From G965215225 sp965215225 (GTDB taxonomy: Bacteria > Pseudomonadota > Gammaproteobacteria > CBDBNL01 > JAAOII01): DNA of 64,000 nt. The stretch covers positions 1,798,001 to 1,862,000 of the forward strand of contig OZ244039.1 in NCBI GenBank assembly GCA_965215225.1, written 5' to 3'. The stretch's first letter is position 1. Every line of letters begins with the position of its first letter. This document shows, piece after piece, positions 45,364 to 54,191 of this stretch. Under the pieces are notes generated by a model, which was not told the DNA's origin, did no database searches, and was given only the letters and a program-made list of their open reading frames with translations. The position numbers were made by a program, and so were the translations under genes.

Positions 45364-46453
45364 GCTATACATAGGACTGATGTCCGGTAGTAGCGCAAAT
45401 TCCATTGATGGTGTGCTGGTCGCTTTTGAAACGGATAGCTTTGAGCTGCTAGCAAGCGATTCCTTAGATATCCCCACCAAACTGCGAGATAAGATATTCT
45501 CCTTTAATTACAACAACAAATCTACCCTAGTGGATTTGGGCGAACTTGACAATGAAATTACATCTGAGGCAGCTCGTCTTGTCTCTTCGCTGATAGAAAA
45601 AGCCAACTTGACCAAGGATCAGGTGCGCGCCATCTGTTTTTCCGGTCAGACCCTCGCTCACAAACCCAGCAAAGGCATAAGCTGGCAAGGAGGCAATCCT
45701 CACATTCTTGCCGAGCAAAATGGCATTGATGTCCTAGCGGATATGAGACGGCGCGACCTTGCAGCTGGCGGGCAAGGTGCCCCTTTGGCAACTGCCTTCC
45801 ATCATAAGTTCTTCGCCGATAGCAAGGAGGATAGGTTGATCATTAATATAGGCGGTATTGCTAATCTCACTCAACTACACCGTAACTCCCCTATTGTTGG
45901 ATTTGACACAGGGCCAGGCAACTGCCTAATGGATGAGTGGAGCCGCAAGCATATTAACCAGGACTATGATGACAAGGGCGCTTGGGCAAAGAGTGGTGAG
46001 CCTATAGCCGAATTGCTACATCTTATACTCCAAGATAGTTATTTCTCCCGAAGCCCGCCTAAGAGCTGCGGGCGAGACTACTTTAATATGAACTGGTTGA
46101 ACCATTATCTAGAACAATGCGACCAGCAGTATGCAGCCAAAGATGTTCAGGCAACGCTGGTAGACCTCACTGTGCTAGCCATATCCTTAGCGGCCTGTGG
46201 GGAACTAGACAGGAAAAGCGTCTTCTATCTATGCGGTGGTGGCACAAACAATAGCTATCTATGCGAGCGAATGAAACAGCTGACCGAATGCCCAGTATTC
46301 ACCACTGAGGCACTGGGAGCCGACCCCCAACTAGTAGAAGCCATCAGTTTTGCTTGGCTTGGTTATAGAAGTCTCCATCATCAAACTGGCAACATCCCTT
46401 CGGTGACTGGTGCTGTTGGTGAAAGAGTCTTAGGCGCTTACTACAAAGCCTAG
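45353..46453 (+). CDS. anmK: Anhydro-N-acetylmuramic acid kinase
   Basis: Phosphorylates and opens anhydroMurNAc for recycling of cell-wall sugars. The 366-residue protein has IGLMSGSSANSIDGVLV, FSGQTLAHKP, GGIANLTQL, FDTGPGNCLMDEW and CGGGTNNSYL. The usual DGxD motif at the N-terminus reads SIDGV. It starts inside the M23 gene, suggesting coupled expression of wall cleavage and recycling. Confidence 0.93.
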   Translation: MAAELYIGLMSGSSANSIDGVLVAFETDSFELLASDSLDIPTKLRDKIFSFNYNNKSTLVDLGELDNEITSEAARLVSSLIEKANLTKDQVRAICFSGQTLAHKPSKGISWQGGNPHILAEQNGIDVLADMRRRDLAAGGQGAPLATAFHHKFFADSKEDRLIINIGGIANLTQLHRNSPIVGFDTGPGNCLMDEWSRKHINQDYDDKGAWAKSGEPIAELLHLILQDSYFSRSPPKSCGRDYFNMNWLNHYLEQCDQQYAAKDVQATLVDLTVLAISLAACGELDRKSVFYLCGGGTNNSYLCERMKQLTECPVFTTEALGADPQLVEAISFAWLGYRSLHHQTGNIPSVTGAVGERVLGAYYKA

Positions 46454-46517
46454 TCTTATATTTGCTCCATATATCCAAACTAGTAAGCCGCCGACTGGCA
46501 TCGCAGGTGAAAGAATC

Positions 46518-47054
46518 CTAGGCGGCTCCAATACCGAACACAAAGCCTAGCCCCACGAAACCAGCGCCAAGCACGAGTAGCTGGAGGAGGATGTTAACTA
46601 GGATGCCAGCCAAGACATCATCTAGCATGATGCTATATCCCTTAGTGAGTTTTCGTTCTGCTGTGCCTATGAGCCAGGGTTTGCGTGTATCAAAGATACG
46701 AAAGAGAATAAAGCCTATGATTAAAAGGAGCGGATTAAACGGCAAGAAGAGATAGCAAAGCCAGATACCACACCATTCATCCCACACAACCGAACTTGGG
46801 TCCTTATCGCCAAGTGCCCTCTCGGCATAGGTACATAGAGGAATGCCTAAGACAGTTGCCACCACCACCAAGCTCTGCCAGATGGGTTCGGGAATGAAAT
46901 AATAAGCAACAATAAATACTATCAAGCCACCAAGAGTGCCCCAGGTCCCTGGCATTGGATGGATACAACCACTACCAAGCCCCTGAGCCAATAACACAAA
47001 AGGGTCTTTCAGTCCTGCCCCTATCTCTTCCTTATCAATATAAAAATTCAACAT
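46518..47054 (-). CDS. pgpA: Phosphatidylglycerophosphatase A
   Basis: A 178-residue inner-membrane phosphatase that forms phosphatidylglycerol. It has GCIHPMPGTWGTLGG, VVWDEWCGIWL, RIFDTRKPW and DDVLAGILVNILLQ. It follows the nusB-thiL gene by 15 bases, conserving the ribH-nusB-thiL-pgpA order. Its end is convergent with anmK. Confidence 0.93.
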   Translation of the reverse strand: MLNFYIDKEEIGAGLKDPFVLLAQGLGSGCIHPMPGTWGTLGGLIVFIVAYYFIPEPIWQSLVVVATVLGIPLCTYAERALGDKDPSSVVWDEWCGIWLCYLFLPFNPLLLIIGFILFRIFDTRKPWLIGTAERKLTKGYSIMLDDVLAGILVNILLQLLVLGAGFVGLGFVFGIGAA

Positions 47055-47069
47055 ATAGCAAGGATTATA

Positions 47070-49499
47070 CTAGGCTTTCTTCGTTGTTCTTATATTCCCT
47101 ATGCCCCTCAGGCTCCCCTTGTTTTCTGTGTTCTTCTTGTCCCTTATGCTTCCCTTGTTCTTTCTGTCCCTCCTGTCTCTTATGTCCTTCATGTTCTTCC
47201 TATCCCCCCTGTCTCTTGTGTCCTTCATGTTCTTTCTGTCCCTCTTGTCTCTCCTGTCTCTTGTGTCCCTCTTGTCTCTCCTGTCTCTTGTGTCCTTCAT
47301 GTTCTTTCTATCCCTCCTGTCTCTTGTGTCCTTCATGTTCTTTCTGTCGCCCCTGTCTCTCCTGTCTCTTGTGTCCTTCATGTTCTTTCTATCCCTCCTG
47401 TCTCTTGTGTCCTTCATGTTCTTTCTATCCCCCCTGTCGCTTGTGCCCTTCATGTTCTCTCTATCCCCCCTGTCGCTTGTGTCCTTCATGTTCTTTCTAT
47501 CCCCCCTGTGTTCCTCTCGCTCGCCTTGTTCCTCTTGTCCCTTTTGTCCCCTGTGTTCCTCTCGCTCGCCTTGTTCCTCTTGTCCCTTTTGTTCCCTGTG
47601 TTCCTCTCGCTCGCCTTGTTCCTCTTGTCCCTTTTGTTCCCTGTGTTCCTCTCGCTCGCCTTGTTCCTCTTGTCCCTTTTGTTCCCTGTGTTCCTCTCGC
47701 TCGCCTTGTTCCTCTTGTCTCTTTTGTCCCCTAGGTTCCTCCCGCTCGCCTTGTTCCTCTTGTCTTTCTTGTCCCCTAGGTTCCTCCCGCTCGCCCTGTT
47801 CGTCTTGTTCCTTTTGTTCCCTAGGTTCCTCCTGCTCGCCTTGTTCCTCTTGTCTTTTTTGTCCCCTAGGTTCCTCCTGCTCGCCTTGTTCCTCTTGTCT
47901 TTTTTGTCCCCTAGGTTCCTCCCGCTCGCTTTGTTCCTCTTGTCCCTTTTGTCCCCTAGGTTCCTCCCGCTCGCTTTGTTCCTCTTGTCTCTTTTGTCCC
48001 CTGTGGTTTTCTTGTTCCTTCTGTCCCCTGTGTTCCTCCCGAACTCCTTGCCCCTCTTGTCCCTCATGTCCTTCTTGTTTCCCATTTTCTTCCTGTTCCT
48101 TATGCCCTTTGTGTCCTTCTTGTTTTCCTTGTTCCTTATGTCCCTCGTCTCCCCAATGTCTATAGCCTTCAGATCTTAGTGGCTTGCCATCAATAGTTAT
48201 ATCTCCCTCCACTACTTCGCCAATACAGCTAAGCCTCACACCCAAATCCTCTGCCAGTTGCTCAATCTCTTCTTGTGATTGGGCAGGGGCGGTAAATAGC
48301 AGTTCATAGTCATCACTAGGCCCCAAAGCCAAGTCAACCGCCTCCTCATAAGAAAAGCAAGACAAGAGCGAAGCAGACAGCGGCAATTGGGCTAAGGAAA
48401 GGTTGGCCCCAAGAGGAGCGAGGAGATGATAGATATCGCTGGAAAGGCCGTCCGAAATATCAATACAGGAATGAGCCAGCCCTCTCAATCCTTGCCCCAA
48501 AGCTAAGGGTGGTAGCGAGCAGTAGTAGGCGGCTCTTAGGGAGGCCTCTGCAACTGTTAGTTCCATCGGCTCTTTGGTAGCAAATTTCAATCCCCCGCTA
48601 GCATCGCCAAGAGAGCCGCTAACAAATATCTTATCGCCTAATTGGCTTGCCTTTCTGGTGAGAGGCTTGTCGGCATGACCTATGACTGTCATAGTAAGGG
48701 AGAAGGTCTTCGCCGCCGTCAGATTACCTCCTATCAATTCTATGCCGCAACGAATGCTGGCAAGTCTTATCCCTTGTCCTAGTTGGATAAGGTATTCTCT
48801 TTCCCAAAGATGAGATGGCAAAGAGATGGCACAAAGGAACTGAGCTGGAACAGCTCCCATAGCCGCCAAATCACTGATGGCAGCCCCTAGGCTGCGATAG
48901 CCTATTAAGAAAGGGGAAGCATTAGCGGGAAAATGGACATCCTCCACACAGGCATCAACAGATATCAATGAATGGCGGGAGGGAGGCAATAGGGCACAAT
49001 CATCGCCAATCAGGCTATCATAGCGCCCAAGCGAATCGCGTCTTATTTCCCTCCTTAATAGATGGATAAAAGCAAATTCATCTCTTAGTCTGTTTTGTAA
49101 GCTATCAAGCACCCCATTGACGAAAGTATGTGCCTGTTCCGAAGCAAATTCTTCGCTGAGCTTGACCCCTTGACTGATAACGACACTAGCGGACACCTCA
49201 GGGCAATATGCCAACTCATAGGCGCCTAAGCGCAGAATATTCCTCACAACCAGATCCAACTGATCCATATCACGGTCTGAAACAGCGGCTATCTCTTTAT
49301 CTAGCTTGGCTCTATGTTGGACGACTCCTTGAAACAATAAAGAAAAATAGTCCTCATCTAGCTTAACGAAGCTATCATCCTCACGCATATAGGCTTCAAC
49401 AGCAGCTGACGGGTTGGCGCCAAAATCCCACTGATAAAGAGCCTGTAAAGCCTTTACCCTTGCCCTATGGCGATGCCAGATATTTAGTTTTGCAGTCAA
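47070..49499 (-). CDS. nusB-thiL: NusB-ThiL fusion with a long charged repetitive tail
   Basis: An 809-residue frame. Residues 1-~137 are NusB (HRHRARVKALQALYQWDFG, ILRLGAYELAY, FVNGVLD), an antitermination factor. Residues ~138-449 are thiamine-monophosphate kinase (LIGDDCALLPP, SVDACVEDVHFP, IGGNLTAAK, SCIDISDGLSSD, LGPSDDYELLF). The usual stop between nusB and thiL is absent and the ThiL N-terminus follows NusB directly. From ~450 to the end is a low-complexity tail of repeats (EEHREQKGQEEQGER, then DRKNMKDTRDRR). The start is TTG 49499 with AGAGG upstream; the first internal ATG (codon 38) would cut NusB. pgpA follows after 15 bases. Confidence 0.85.
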   Translation of the reverse strand: MTAKLNIWHRHRARVKALQALYQWDFGANPSAAVEAYMREDDSFVKLDEDYFSLLFQGVVQHRAKLDKEIAAVSDRDMDQLDLVVRNILRLGAYELAYCPEVSASVVISQGVKLSEEFASEQAHTFVNGVLDSLQNRLRDEFAFIHLLRREIRRDSLGRYDSLIGDDCALLPPSRHSLISVDACVEDVHFPANASPFLIGYRSLGAAISDLAAMGAVPAQFLCAISLPSHLWEREYLIQLGQGIRLASIRCGIELIGGNLTAAKTFSLTMTVIGHADKPLTRKASQLGDKIFVSGSLGDASGGLKFATKEPMELTVAEASLRAAYYCSLPPLALGQGLRGLAHSCIDISDGLSSDIYHLLAPLGANLSLAQLPLSASLLSCFSYEEAVDLALGPSDDYELLFTAPAQSQEEIEQLAEDLGVRLSCIGEVVEGDITIDGKPLRSEGYRHWGDEGHKEQGKQEGHKGHKEQEENGKQEGHEGQEGQGVREEHRGQKEQENHRGQKRQEEQSEREEPRGQKGQEEQSEREEPRGQKRQEEQGEQEEPRGQKRQEEQGEQEEPREQKEQDEQGEREEPRGQERQEEQGEREEPRGQKRQEEQGEREEHREQKGQEEQGEREEHREQKGQEEQGEREEHREQKGQEEQGEREEHRGQKGQEEQGEREEHRGDRKNMKDTSDRGDRENMKGTSDRGDRKNMKDTRDRRDRKNMKDTRDRRDRGDRKNMKDTRDRRDRKNMKDTRDRRDKRDTRDRRDKRDRKNMKDTRDRGDRKNMKDIRDRRDRKNKGSIRDKKNTENKGSLRGIGNIRTTKKA
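47090..48150 (-). repeat. Tandem repeats coding the NusB-ThiL tail
   Basis: About 47500-48010 is a 45-bp unit (15 codons, ending in the plus-strand motif TCGCTCGCCTTGTTCCTCTT) in roughly eleven copies. About 47140-47500 is a second family with a 36-bp core (plus-strand GTGTCCTTCATGTTCTTTCT). Both are multiples of three. The plus strand is pyrimidine-rich and lacks stops, so long Cys- or Leu/Ser-rich frames there are artefacts. Confidence 0.9.
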
Positions 49500-49557
49500 A
49501 TTGCCTCTATCCTCTTCTATTTCTTTCTATCTTCCTATCTTCCTATCTTCTATCTCT

Positions 49558-49779
49558 CTAAACAGCGGCTATCTCTTTATCTAGCTTGGCTCTATGTTGG
49601 ACGACTCCTTGAAACAATAAGGAAAAATAGTCCTCATCTAGCTTAACGAAGCTATCATCCTCACGCATATAGGCTTCAACAGCAGCTGACGGGTTGGCGC
49701 CAAAATCCCACTGATAAAGAGCCTATAAAGCCTTTACCCTTGCCCTATGGCGATGCCAGATATTTAGTTTTACAGTCAA
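49558..49779 (-). pseudogene. Partial nusB duplicate with a premature stop
   Basis: A copy of the first 72 codons of nusB, displaced 280 bases from the original, with the same TTG start (49779) and upstream pyrimidine tract. Codon 19, CAG in the original, is TAG here (49723-49725). It ends in TAG right after the KEIAAV residues, where the duplicated block joins the flanking tract. Confidence 0.88.
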
Positions 49780-49829
49780 ATTACTTCTATCCTCTTCTAT
49801 TTCTCTCTATCTTCCTATCTTCTATCTCT

Positions 49830-50051
49830 CTAAACAGCGGCTATCTCTTTATCTAGCTTGGCTCTATGTTGGACGACTCCTTGAAACAATAAAGAAAAAT
49901 AGTCCTCATCTAGCTTAACGAAGCTATCATCCTCACGCATATAGGCTTCAACAGCAGCTGGCGGGTTGGCGCCAAAATCCCACTGATAAAGAGCCTGTAA
50001 AGCCTTTACCCTTGCCCTATGGCGATGCCAGATATTTAGTTTTGCAGTCAA
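49830..50051 (-). CDS. Partial nusB duplicate, intact 73-codon frame
   Basis: A second copy of the nusB 5' end, 272 bases from the first duplicate. The frame is open from TTG 50051 for 73 codons and differs from NusB by one residue (PPAAV for PSAAV). It covers only the N-terminal half of NusB and stops at the duplication joint, so it is probably non-functional, but it could be translated because it keeps the start region. It lies 71 bases downstream of ribH. Confidence 0.6.
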   Translation of the reverse strand: MTAKLNIWHRHRARVKALQALYQWDFGANPPAAVEAYMREDDSFVKLDEDYFSLLFQGVVQHRAKLDKEIAAV

Positions 50052-50122
50052 ATTGCTTCTATCCTCTTCTATCTCTTTCTATCTCTTTCTATCTTCCTAT
50101 CTTCTATCGCTCTAATATGCCT

Positions 50123-50713
50123 TTACCGTTCCAATATCATTGCCCTACGGATGATAAATTGCCATCTGCTATCTCCAATATGCTTTTGCCGTTCCAATAT
50201 CATTGCCCAGACAGCGGCAGCTGCCTCATAGCCCTTGTTGCTCTTCTTGTCTCGCCTGTCGTTATTTTCCTTTGTGTCAGCTTCCTCTGTCAGAGTAGTT
50301 AGGTTGGCACGATTGGCAGCCTGTTCATAAGTATCAGCCGTGATTAAACCAAAGCCTACCGGCAGACTATGATTCAAGCCTACCTGCATAATACCCTGAG
50401 CCGCTGGACCTGCGACATAATCAAAGTGAGGAGTCTCGCCACGAATCACCACCCCCAAGGCAACCACTCCATCTAGGGGGCTTTGCCGTTCCTTTGCCAT
50501 TTCTATTAGCCATTGGACACCCAAAGGAAGTTCATAAGCGCCGGGAACCGCAAAGGTCTCAATGTTAAATGACACCTCCTGCTGATAGGTCCTAGTGTCA
50601 AAAAATGCTTCCTCCCGCCGTTCGAAAAATAGCCGAGCCCCATCTACCAGATTATCGCACAGCTCAGCATTGAACCTACTCTTTACCAAGCCAATATTCA
50701 ATTTAACTGTCAT
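50123..50713 (-). CDS. ribH: 6,7-Dimethyl-8-ribityllumazine synthase with insertion and duplicated C-terminus
   Basis: Forms lumazine in riboflavin synthesis. The core is normal (VPGAYELPLGVQWL, GVVIRGETPHFDYV, VGFGLITADTYEQA with the expected threonine; NKGYEAAAA). At 196 residues it is about 40 longer than usual. There is an inserted charged stretch (TLTEEADTKENNDRRDK) before NKG, and the C-terminal 21-codon segment beginning AMILERQKH is repeated in tandem (63-bp period), ending where CAA became TAA in the second copy. It overlaps the upstream kinase-like gene by four bases. Confidence 0.9.
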   Translation of the reverse strand: MTVKLNIGLVKSRFNAELCDNLVDGARLFFERREEAFFDTRTYQQEVSFNIETFAVPGAYELPLGVQWLIEMAKERQSPLDGVVALGVVIRGETPHFDYVAGPAAQGIMQVGLNHSLPVGFGLITADTYEQAANRANLTTLTEEADTKENNDRRDKKSNKGYEAAAAVWAMILERQKHIGDSRWQFIIRRAMILER

Positions 50714-51681
50714 AGTAATTTTGCTTCATTGTCTATTAATATCTCAAGATTATCTGCCTTTAATATACTACTAGCTCTGGCTATTAATGATGGAGGTGCC
50801 GCCAAGATGCCGCCGGCTGCCAAAGTAAGAAAGTAGAACATCCAGCTCAGAGTGCGGCAGAGGACTAAGGGCCTCAATGCCAAGAGCTCGGCACAGGAAC
50901 TAGACCCATCTGTTTTGTTGATATAGTGCTGATAAAAGGAAACTATGTCCTTTTTTTTCAGCGGTCTTGCCTTTTCATCCCACCAAAGCAGTGAGGAAAA
51001 AAGGGTAATATGAGCCAAATCTATGCCAGCCGAATGGACAAAGTCCCCTTCCACATCTACCACCACTGCCCTATTATCAGAGCTGACAATGAAGTTGCCT
51101 GGCTGGCTATCTGCTAGGATTGCATCTTCTCTGTTCAAACAAACCATTTCCTTGCTAGTTAGCCAGCCATTAGTCCTGTCCCATAGTCCCTTAATAATCA
51201 GGCGGCTGTCTTCTGAGATGGGCGCTTGAGACAGAAAGTCCATTCGCTGATTAATTGTCTTGGCTATATCCGGTCGGATAGCACCCGGTCGGGTGGCATG
51301 TAAGGCGGCAAGACAATCTGCCACGAGGGGCAGGTCGGTCGGCAACTCCAACTTGCGTCCCCTTACATAGGGGATGAGAATGCCACCAGCTGGGGGCAAT
51401 TCAGCCGGACTAAAGACATATTGAGGCGAGGGACAATGATGAGTGGCGGCAAAGAGCTTCATCCTTGCCGCTACTTCAGCGGCAGAAGGATTATCGGTTG
51501 CCAAGAATTGTCTAGTTGGCGCTGGCATTCGCAAGACCCACTCCTCATTGATTAGGAACACCAGATGATTTATTCCCCTATGATGAAGCGACAGGTTTGC
51601 TGGGTTGTCAACCAGCTCGCCAAGTTTTCTTTGCCAGCTAGCTAGGTTTCCTGCCACAAAGGCAGAAATTTGGTCTCCCAT
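50710..51681 (-). CDS. Aminoglycoside/choline-kinase-like phosphotransferase
   Basis: A 323-residue protein of the APH/choline kinase fold. Seen are the N-lobe (HHRGINHLVFLINEEWVLRM), ILADSQPGNFIV in place of the catalytic HxDxxxxN loop (the His is replaced), and VVVDVEGDF as the metal-binding Asp motif. The substrate is unknown; thiamine, choline or a sugar are options. It sits between ccmG and ribH and overlaps both (40 bases with ccmG), so the start may be a later GTG near 51657. Confidence 0.7.
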   Translation of the reverse strand: MGDQISAFVAGNLASWQRKLGELVDNPANLSLHHRGINHLVFLINEEWVLRMPAPTRQFLATDNPSAAEVAARMKLFAATHHCPSPQYVFSPAELPPAGGILIPYVRGRKLELPTDLPLVADCLAALHATRPGAIRPDIAKTINQRMDFLSQAPISEDSRLIIKGLWDRTNGWLTSKEMVCLNREDAILADSQPGNFIVSSDNRAVVVDVEGDFVHSAGIDLAHITLFSSLLWWDEKARPLKKKDIVSFYQHYINKTDGSSSCAELLALRPLVLCRTLSWMFYFLTLAAGGILAAPPSLIARASSILKADNLEILIDNEAKLL

Positions 51682-52160
51682 ATCTCTTGAGTCAAAATAC
51701 CCAAATGGTGAACCAAAATATCGCCATTCTTGGCTATAAGAAAGGTCTCTGGCACCCCATAGATACCTAGCTCCACTCCCAAAGACCCTTTGGCATCATA
51801 AAGACTGGCGACGTAAGGGTCTCCTCTTAGTTCTAACCATTCAAGTGCATCCTGTCGTTCATCCAAATAGTTAATCCCATAGATAGCAACGCTTTGACTA
51901 GCCAACTCCATCAGCAAGCCGTGTTCATAGCGACAAGAAACACACCAACTAGCCCAAACATTAAACAGGGCAGGAAACTCCAGCTCTCTACTATGAATGA
52001 GATTACCGCTGTGCAAATCGGCGACGGCAAAGCTGCCAAGCCTAGTCACTCCACTCTCCTTGCTAGCTTCCCTCTCATTGAAGAGAATAAAAGAGAACAA
52101 CAAACCAAGCAGAAAGATAAAGGCAAGCCCGCCAATAAAGGAGAGGTTGGGCTTCCTCAT
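51642..52160 (-). CDS. ccmG: Cytochrome c biogenesis thioredoxin CcmG/DsbE
   Basis: A 172-residue membrane-anchored thioredoxin-like protein: one N-terminal helix (about 9-27), active site C73-V-S-C76 in VWASWCVSCRYEH, and YGVPETFLI with the cis-Pro. It keeps apocytochrome c haem-binding cysteines reduced. Start ATG 52160 overlaps the ccmF stop (ATGA); an upstream open stretch lies inside ccmF. ccmH, which normally follows, is absent here. Confidence 0.9.
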   Translation of the reverse strand: MRKPNLSFIGGLAFIFLLGLLFSFILFNEREASKESGVTRLGSFAVADLHSGNLIHSRELEFPALFNVWASWCVSCRYEHGLLMELASQSVAIYGINYLDERQDALEWLELRGDPYVASLYDAKGSLGVELGIYGVPETFLIAKNGDILVHHLGILTQEIWETKFLPLWQET

Positions 52161-54028
52161 AATAGAACCTCCCTTCGCCGGTTGAGCCGAACTGCCAGTA
52201 GGCTGCCTATGGCAATGAAGACCATCCCCAACCAGACCCAACGAACGAAAGGATGATGATGGACAGTAAAAACATAGCTATCTTCTGACTCTTCCGCTCC
52301 CAGTGTAACCAACAGATCATAAGCAAAGCCAGCCGCTATGGCAGATTCAGTTGTTAGCTGGTTGCGCTCAATATAGAGACGGCGACTAGGATAAAGGTCG
52401 GTCTTCTTAATATCAGAAGGAGAAAAGACTTCCAGATGAGCAGTCAAGGATTTGTAATTAGCCTCCTCACCATAGAAGAAGTCCTGCACCACAAATCTGT
52501 GATTCCCTAATTGAGTCTCCTCACCTATGGCAAGCACCTGCTGGCGCTGACTATGGTAAATACTATTTAGCCCCGCCCCCAAGATTAGCAGAGCAAAGCC
52601 TAGATGACCGATGAAAAAGCCTATCCTATGAGGCGCTCGCCAAGAGTGAAAATCCTTCATAATCAACAGGGCAGAACAAATTAGCGACCCCCCAACAAAG
52701 ACAGTCAACCACGCCCCCCAATGCCAACCGCCACCATAGAGAAAAGGGAAGACTATGGCAATGGCTAGGGGACAAAGAAACAATAACAATCTCCGCCTTA
52801 CCTTGCCTTCTGCCTTTTTATGCCAATCAAAGAATATCACCACAGATGCCGCCAACCCAGCTACTATGGCTATTGGAACCACCAGACTGATAAAGTAAGG
52901 TGGCCCTACAGCAATCGGCTGGCTGCCACTGAGCTCAACGAACAATGGATAGAGAGTGCCAACCAGAATACAGAACATCGCAAAAACAAGGAGAATATTA
53001 TTGACCAATAGCATGCCAACACGAGAGAAAAAGGGAATCCGCTCACCAGACGAACCCCTCCTCATCCTCATCAACAACCACCAGCCAGCAATAGATAGCA
53101 AAACCCAGATCATAAGAAGGAATATGCCCCTTTGCTTATCCTCGGCAAAAGAATGAACCGAACTGAGAATACCAGAGCGCACCAAGAAAGCGCCCAATAG
53201 ACTCAAGGAAAAACTCATCAGAGCAAGAAAAGCCACCCAGCGATAGAACTGACCACGCACCTCAGCCACTCTGAGCGAATGAACCAGAGCCGCTCCAGTT
53301 AGCCAAGGCATTAGCGAAGAGTTTTCAACTGGATCCCAGAACCACCAGCCACCCCAGCCCAACTCATAATAAGCCCACCAGCTTCCTACCGCAATTCCTA
53401 GACCAAGAAAAGCCCAGGCATGATTGGCCCAAGGGCGAATAGTCCGTGCCGCTTGGCGAACTGGTTGGTCTATGCCGCCCAGGGCCAGGGCGCAGCTGAT
53501 AGTCAAACCCACATAGCCCATATAGAGAAGCGGTGGATGGATGATGAAGGCAAAATCTTGTAATAATGGATTGAGGTCGGCGCCCTGAATAGCAGGCGGA
53601 AAGTGGCGCAGAAAGGGATTGGAAGTGAAGAAGACAAACAACAAGAAGAGGAAGAGGACAACCGAGACCAGAGATATGGCACGCATCTCTTGCTTGCTAG
53701 ATTGCGATTTGATAATTAAAGCCAGCAACCATCCCGCCAATAGAACACACCATAATAACATAGAGCCCTCATGGGCTCCCCAGCTGGCAGTGAGCTTGTA
53801 GAACCAAGGCAAAGATGAACTGCTATTGGCCGCCACATAGAACAAGGAAAAGTCATCTAGCACAAAAGAAGCCACCAGAGTCAAGAAAGAAAACAACAAG
53901 AACAAGAACATCCCGCCACCCAACAGCCGAAGACGGCTGGCATAGGCAGGCAAGAAGGGGAAAATCACCATCAACCCCGCAAAGCATAAGGATAGAGCAA
54001 GAGAAAAATGACCGAGCTCCGCTAGCAT
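52157..54028 (-). CDS. ccmF: Cytochrome c haem lyase subunit CcmF
   Basis: A 623-residue polytopic membrane protein with the tryptophan-rich WWD signature WGGWWFWDPVENSSLMPW and conserved histidines in HPPLLYMGYVG and SVHSFAED. It attaches haem to apocytochromes in the System I pathway. It is coupled with ccmG. The usual ccmA-E genes upstream are not in the window; ung lies there instead. Two cytochromes c encoded just upstream are likely clients. Confidence 0.93.
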   Translation of the reverse strand: MLAELGHFSLALSLCFAGLMVIFPFLPAYASRLRLLGGGMFLFLLFSFLTLVASFVLDDFSLFYVAANSSSSLPWFYKLTASWGAHEGSMLLWCVLLAGWLLALIIKSQSSKQEMRAISLVSVVLFLFLLFVFFTSNPFLRHFPPAIQGADLNPLLQDFAFIIHPPLLYMGYVGLTISCALALGGIDQPVRQAARTIRPWANHAWAFLGLGIAVGSWWAYYELGWGGWWFWDPVENSSLMPWLTGAALVHSLRVAEVRGQFYRWVAFLALMSFSLSLLGAFLVRSGILSSVHSFAEDKQRGIFLLMIWVLLSIAGWWLLMRMRRGSSGERIPFFSRVGMLLVNNILLVFAMFCILVGTLYPLFVELSGSQPIAVGPPYFISLVVPIAIVAGLAASVVIFFDWHKKAEGKVRRRLLLFLCPLAIAIVFPFLYGGGWHWGAWLTVFVGGSLICSALLIMKDFHSWRAPHRIGFFIGHLGFALLILGAGLNSIYHSQRQQVLAIGEETQLGNHRFVVQDFFYGEEANYKSLTAHLEVFSPSDIKKTDLYPSRRLYIERNQLTTESAIAAGFAYDLLVTLGAEESEDSYVFTVHHHPFVRWVWLGMVFIAIGSLLAVRLNRRREVLL

Positions 54029-54102
54029 CTTCCCTCTTTTGCCACTAAGGATGAATTAATAATAGGGTCTGATTGAAATTTGCGCCTCTCATTTGTATCC
54101 GC

Positions 54103-54191
54103 AATTGGTTCTTTGCCCACCGCTTGTAAAAACAAAACGCACAAGAGCGCCCTATCACCAAACAATCGGTTCTTTGCCCACCGCCTGTAAA
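54103..54191 (-). repeat. Short tandem duplication of the ung 3' end
   Basis: The stretch coding FLQAVGKEPI at the ung terminus (54162-54191) recurs at about 54103-54132, 61 bases further. In the second copy the frame would continue as ADTNERR. The duplication, not a multiple of three, left the present ung gene ending in PIVW. Confidence 0.8.

Noticed and set aside
47486..48085. Minus-strand frame with DKRDKRNKASGRN repeats
   Set aside because: It is another frame of the same 45-bp repeat; the frame continuous with ThiL is the credible one.
46955..48179. Long plus-strand frames rich in Cys, Leu, Ser and Phe
   Set aside because: They are the opposite strand of the NusB-ThiL tail repeat; several frames are open at once, as expected of low-complexity DNA.
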